Positions 59,166 to 64,000 of a stretch of 64,000 nt of DNA are shown in pieces. This DNA is from Alitta virens. Its lineage: Eukaryota > Annelida > Polychaeta > Phyllodocida > Nereididae. Numbering within the stretch: position 1 is the stretch's first letter; every line of letters begins with the position of its first letter. The position numbers were made by a program, and so were the translations under genes. The notes below the pieces were generated by a model, which was given only the letters and a program-made list of their open reading frames with translations, was not told the origin of the DNA and searched no databases. The DNA is taken from contig OW028576.1 in NCBI GenBank assembly GCA_932294295.1, positions 49,370,199-49,434,198 on the forward strand, written 5' to 3'.

Positions 59166-60689
59166 TTGATCTTGTATAATCAGCCCCCTGTGGAGATGAG
59201 CTTGCAACCCGAGACTACTCTCCTAGCAAAGTAAAGTCCCCTTAAAAAAGACCTTGTGAAGGCACATGCTGATCTGGCCACAATGCCCCACTGGGTTCCT
59301 GGCTGGCTCCTCTTTGGGGCCCTTTGGAGCTTGTGATCATGGCCCAGCGGGGAGCAGTGGGGCACCTTGCAGTGGCCCTTGTGGTGGCTAGTGGGCACCC
59401 AGTGGGCACCCAGCAGGCCTCCGTGTGATCAATGCTCCCCTCGTGTCACTCCACAGGGCCCTGGCACTCACAGGTGACTTCAACCCACTCGCCGTAAACA
59501 ATTAACAATGGGAACAAACAATTAACAATGGGCATACACAATAAACAATGCGAGGGAGGGCTATTACTGACCGCTGACCCCCTCTTATGTAGTACTGGTC
59601 TGTGGCTGTTATGTTCATAGTCACAACCATAGTAATATACCTGGCGGTGGGCAAGGGGGGGGGGGGGGGAACTAACACCTAAATAAACAGGCAGGGGACA
59701 GGGAGAAACTTCCTTCTATGAAAACATCCCATGCTATGTCCAACATAGACCACACTCGCATCATCTCATTCGGTGTGGGAAATTACAAAGATTACTCAAG
59801 ATTGGTTTCTTGAACACAGCAAAGCAGTGCATCTCAATTGCTGATTCTAATTGGACCAGTATGACCATAATTATCTAGTAGAGGTTTACAAGTAAGGGCT
59901 AAAACGAAAAGCCTTCATATCATTAAAAGGCTTGTAATACTCAACAAAGAAGCCTTGCTGCTGTAATCCCACACCTGGTTACAGAGATTGGGGCAAGGGC
60001 CTGGTCAGGGGGCCTGGTCATGGGGGCTGGTCAGTAGAGGGCGTGTCCCCCATGAGATCATTATAAGCACAGGGGGCCGGACAATGGTCAGTCAGCGGTC
60101 AGCCACATGCACCAACTGCCCGAGCCAATGGCCAAGCCAATGGGCAAGTCAATGGCCATTCAATGGCAGAGTCATGCTCATTCGTGTGCCTTTATTCATG
60201 CCCTGCCTTCATTCATGACATTCGTGTGCCCTTCATTCATGAGCCATGCAAAGGCCATTCACCTGGCCAAGGGGGCGTGGTGGAACTGAAGGCTAAAGAG
60301 GCTGATATCAGAACCCACAACACCTGTCACTGCAGCAGCAGACCTCTACCTCTCAATTCCTCTGTCTGTCTCTGTCTGTCTGTCTAGCTGTCTGTCTCTC
60401 TTGGTAAGCAATGGTCATAATAGAGAGGTGGTCTTGTACAGAGGTGGTCTTATATCAGTTCATAGCCTTTCTGTTAAAACCATTTTCATCGACTTTCACC
60501 AGTCTTTTCTCTGAAATGTTTCAGACGAATACCTGGATATCTAGCAGTCAATCTTATAGTGACAAAGCTGTCACGTGTACCCTAAAAGAAGACCTGCAAA
60601 TCTATCACACATGGTCCCCTTCCCCCACCATGCAGCCATTGGCTGGAATAAAAACAGCCAACTTATTTCCAGGGGGAACTGAGCAGATC

Positions 60690-60790
60690 ATCCGTGAACC
60701 ATAGCTCGACTCCGCCCAGGTGTAAATGGGGAGCTGGCTACAGGCAGTGATGGCGATTGCAGAGTGTAGCCCCCGCAGGTAATTCTGTGT
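60690..60790 (+). mobile_element. Possible second SINE type fragment
   Basis: AGCTCGACTCCGCCCAGGTG resembles a degraded B-box, followed by TAAATGGGGAGCTGGCTACA, a body unlike the main family here. Only one copy was seen. Confidence 0.35.
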
Positions 60791-61899
60791 AACAACAATC
60801 TTGTGAGTTGAGAAAGACTCATGCTTGCTGATCTCGTACTGGGGTCACATCCATATTGACCTTCAATGCGAGATGGTATTAATAAGAACACAGTGGGGTC
60901 CTCAACTAACACAGTGTAATTGCCAAGGTGGTCTTAATAGAGAGGTGGTCCTAATAGAGAGGTTGTCTATAGGAGTATAGTCCAAAAAAGGCGACATTGA
61001 CCTTAGGGTCTCAAGCCCTGCCCTAAATACCCCCGTGGGCCTGTAATTCACCCCCTGACCACTCCCCCTGTCCAGTAGCCACCCCCTCAGCAGCTACCCC
61101 CTGGCCCCCTGTCCATCATTAGCCTCATAACACAAGCCCCCTTCATAATCCCCCTTCATCAATTGATGATACTCTCATAATGGCCCGTAAGGCCAGTCTG
61201 TGTTTGCTCTCGGGTTGGACAGACTGACAGGGATAAAGCTACAAGATAGACGAGCTGTCTTTCAGTGTCTGTCTGTCCATGGATGGAACAGTCCTCATCC
61301 ATTGTATATCAGGTGGAAAGACAGACAGGCAGACTCCTTTTATGCATTCAAATTATTGGAGAAACAAACTAGCGAGAGAGAATATATTTTTGTAATAAAG
61401 ATAATAAGAAATAAAGCGATTTTTCATCATTTGAAGTTTCTTTTTTGAATTATCGCTTTTAAATCTCATTATTTTATTTTATTATTGCTTTATATAAAAA
61501 ATGGTGGCCCTATAATGCCATGGTCTTTTTGGGGTCTCAGTTAAATGACCTCACATGAACTTGACTCGAGTTAACTAAGCTTAGCTACACGTGTATTACA
61601 GCAGAAAAACCCCACAAAGAGACACCTACCCATTGCTAAGTACCCAACTACCTTCACAGGTGCTGTCCAACACAATGAGCCAACGATAAACCAACAATAG
61701 GCCAACAATAGACCAACGCTTGATTCCCCCAGACTCTGTAATCACGGCAGGAGAAGGACGTCTCGTTGCATAACGACTTGCACAATGAGTCAGGAGATTA
61801 CACAATGATTTACACAATGATGAGACATTAAGGGGACAATGGGGGACATGTCATTCTGGCCAGCAACAGATTGCTTTAAAGGGGCTAATTACAGGGCCC

Positions 61900-61940
61900 T
61901 CACAACGTCCTCACAACGTCCTCACAATGTCCTCACAAGG
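61900..61940. repeat. 11-bp repeat CCTCACAACGT
   Basis: Four copies. Confidence 0.9.
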
Positions 61941-62049
61941 CATCAGCAGCTTTCATCCGCTTAGAGCATGACTTCCGAGAGATGAGTATTCAACATCCCA
62001 GTAGAGCCTTCTTAACACAACTGGGAATCTGAGTAGTCCTGTATGTTAC

Positions 62050-62225
62050 CATATCATGTCCATATGCTGCATTGGGTGGGGGATGTACTTGCCTCTGCAT
62101 AGACACCATCAATGCAATGCCTCATGGGAATGAGTCTATATCTCACAATGAGAGCAGCAGGCCAGGAACTGAACTAGGGGTCATGACAAGAGCAGCTTAA
62201 TACCTTGACCACTCGCTTGACCACT
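62050..62225 (-). mobile_element. tRNA-derived SINE, head and body
   Basis: On the minus strand, AGTGGTCAAGGTATTAAGC (A-box) and TAGTTCAGTTCCTGG (B-box) are followed by GATGGTGTCTATGCAGAGGC and AAGTACATCCCCCACCCAAT. This links a tRNA-like head to the same body as the 49262 and 55525 copies. Confidence 0.6.
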
Positions 62226-62704
62226 AGACCAGTCAGCCGCAATAAACACTGACCATCCAACTGACCCCAGGATATGACACCATCCAATGAAGGCCACCGA
62301 CCAGTGTTTGACCATTGCTTGACCAGTGTTTGACCAGTGTTAGCAGATGGGGGGTGTCTGATTGTATTTGCCCCCCTGAACAGCATCACCCCCTGAATTG
62401 CAATTGGGGATTAGGAAAGCAAAGAACAACTGGAAATCCACTTGACTTCAAAGGGAGAGTGACAAGAGCCTCTCCCCCAATATGCCACCGAAATACCACC
62501 AATAAACAGCCATAATACGACCAATATGCCACCATGACACCACCATGACACCACCAATAGGCCACCGACAGAGCAGGGAGATGACACCACCCCATGCATT
62601 GAGTGCATATCTAGTGACATTGAAGTCACCCGGGATCAACACAGGACGACAAGTGAGTTTGCATTGAACACAAGATCACAGCACATGACAGAGCATGGCA
62701 AATA

Positions 62705-62785
62705 TCACCACGGCATACTGAGGCATATCCATGGCCTATCCATGGCATATCCATGGCCTATCCATGTCCTATCCATTGCACATCC
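62705..62785. repeat. 12/13-bp repeat CCTATCCATGGCATAT
   Basis: About six imperfect copies of (C/G)TATCCATGGC. Confidence 0.88.
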
Positions 62786-63049
62786 ACGGCATATGATGAC
62801 AGGAAGCTGTGAAAAGCAGCCGATCAATTCATGAGCATCCCTTGACCATATGTCCCTTTGATAATCGATCCGATGACAGACGATCATCGATTTAATGACA
62901 GATGACAATCGATCGGATGACAGATGCTTGTCCCTCTTGCGCCAGACACTTCACTCTCAACGAGTGACTTCTGAGCCTCGTTCTGAGTGACAATGACCTG
63001 ACCTGCACATATTGCATCATGGCCACTGAGGGGCCAAGATATCACTCAC

Positions 63050-63090
63050 CACGTTGCCTGGCAACCACTCGGTGAAACGGACCATGAGAG
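63050..63090 (-). CDS. ARHGEF11/12-like: RhoGEF 41-bp exon: RGSL domain first helices
   Basis: Acceptor GTTATTCTAG, donor GTG|GTGAGT. It encodes LMVRFTEWLPGNV and joins in phase 0 to FFYLVTENY, giving a plausible version of the RGSL start (L..F..Y......LLFYL in the family). It enters in phase 1. The short length makes it less certain than the others, but signals, phase and sequence all agree. Confidence 0.65.
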
Positions 63091-64000
63091 CTAGAATAAC
63101 TTAACTTCAATAGCACCTCGTTTTTAAGACCACTCTCTTAACAGAGGACTCATCAGGTCGACTTAATTGTGAGATTTTGCGACAAGAAATATCCAGAGAT
63201 ATATTCAAACAAAACTTTGGCAATCTGTTCAAACTTGTTATACAAACTTTGGGGCTTGATAACCTATTTGCAAATGAGCAAATTTGAGCTATGGAGTGAT
63301 CAATGAGTGTGCTCACTGTGCTAGGCCTCTTCAGAGAGGGGATGCGCAGTCTATTCTCAGTTGGGTAATTGATGACTATTTCATTGTTAGGCAATGTTTG
63401 CAGTGATGCCTTAGGGGTGGTGTCCCTCCCCTGCCCCTGCACAGCCCCCACCTCCTAGGCCCACCTGCCAGCCACATTCTCAGCACTCGAGAAGCCCTCT
63501 CCCTTCATTGTGACTCTTGTTGCCAAGGACGCCGCTGCCTGTCCTCCTATTCTGTCGCCATAGCAACTGTCTGTTGTCATCACGTGACTGGGTGGTCCCC
63601 AAAACCTGCTTATCTGTCTTCCACAACTGTTCTGCTCCAGTCTCCCAACAGCACACTTGCAACAACAACAACAGCAACAGCACAACAGCACAACAGCCTG
63701 GCCTAATTGGGCGTTTCCTCTCCCTTATTACTTGAGCAATCTCATGAATTTTAAAAAGTCACTCAGTAGTTGTGTCTGTCAGTCTGTCTTGTCTGTCTGC
63801 CTCTCTTGCTATATCGTCAGTCTCTCTGTAAGTACATTTCTTTCTTCAATAAATCAATCAATCCTCCATCCTACCTTTCATTTCCACAATGACTCAAAAC
63901 GATTAAGTCCTCAAGAGTGTGTCTCATATTTCAATGGGTGATTTCTCTCTTGGCTTTTCTATGGAATTATTTAGGAGGAAAATGAGCGATCAGTGGAGAA
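63091..64000. other. Intron at right edge; 5' part of the RhoGEF gene lies beyond
   Basis: No exon was recognised. It contains CAACAG-type short repeats near 63655-63700. The missing N-terminal exons, with any PDZ domain, should lie further right. Confidence 0.6.

Larger units (their letters stand above)
51527..63049. other. Large intron: tandem arrays, SINEs, no exon recognised
   Basis: An 11.5-kb phase-0 intron. It carries the arrays listed separately, SINE copies, G/C tracts at 52409, 54363, 54429 and 59655, GDFN strings at 51585, 55345, 59473 and 62619, and a LVDLEEAFDSVV-coding string near 57833-57866. A further short exon cannot be excluded. Confidence 0.6.
7279..63090 (-). other. ARHGEF11/12-like: Gene: RGSL-C1-DH-PH Rho guanine-nucleotide exchange factor (ARHGEF11/12, RhoGEF2 family), 5'-truncated by window edge
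   Basis: Twenty-nine minus-strand exons were joined by GT donors, AG acceptors and matching codon phase. They sum to 3977 bp, which is two bases plus 1325 codons including the stop. The order RGSL, C1, DH, PH and a conserved tail identifies a Rho activator. In this family the RGSL domain binds activated Galpha12/13, the DH domain loads GTP on RhoA, and the PH domain assists at the membrane. Vertebrate ARHGEF11/12 also have an N-terminal PDZ domain; none is visible here, so it should lie beyond 64000. The C1 finger is the feature shared with fly RhoGEF2. Family assignment is confident; exact orthology to ARHGEF11 versus ARHGEF12 cannot be decided and the gene may predate their split. Confidence 0.93.

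Overview
The window is animal nuclear DNA. It carries one large multi-exon gene on the minus strand, with GT/AG introns, tRNA-derived SINEs, microsatellites and many minisatellites. There is no sign of bacterial or viral genome organisation. A C1 zinc finger between the RGS-like and DH domains recalls the fly RhoGEF2 layout more than vertebrate ARHGEF11/12, so an invertebrate is likely. The species cannot be told from the sequence.

I could reconstruct 29 exons (7279-63090, minus strand). Their intron phases agree at every junction, and together they give 3977 coding bases: 1,324 residues plus the stop codon. The 5' end of the gene, probably including a PDZ domain, lies beyond the right edge. 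Reading 5' to 3' (right to left), the product has an RGS-like (RGSL) domain (63090-29648), a canonical C1 zinc finger (28889-28016), a serine-rich linker (25975-15837), a DH domain (15719-13344), a PH domain (12597-11027) and an ARHGEF11/12-type C-terminal tail (10643-7279). This is a Galpha12/13-regulated Rho guanine-nucleotide exchange factor of the ARHGEF11/ARHGEF12/RhoGEF2 family. An extra open exon (36884-37406) has a start codon and a compatible donor, and looks like an alternative first exon for an isoform lacking most of the RGSL domain.

Layout: 1-1000 is a two-length tandem array. 1.4-3.7 kb holds three weak plus-strand exon candidates, perhaps the end of a convergent gene. 3.7-7.3 kb is non-coding flank or 3'UTR. 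7.3-30.2 kb is AT-rich and exon-dense. From about 30.95 kb to the right edge the DNA changes character: it becomes GC-richer, with long G/C homopolymers, dozens of short tandem arrays, SINE fragments and scattered LINE-like peptide motifs, and only three main-transcript exons plus the alternative first exon in 33 kb.

The most unusual structure is at 22748-23767: twenty copies of a 51-bp unit, nineteen of them identical, that repeat the 3' splice acceptor and first codons of one RhoGEF exon. Because 51 is divisible by three and the unit is open in the gene's frame, each of the 20 acceptors could be used in frame, adding 0-19 copies of a 17-residue peptide.
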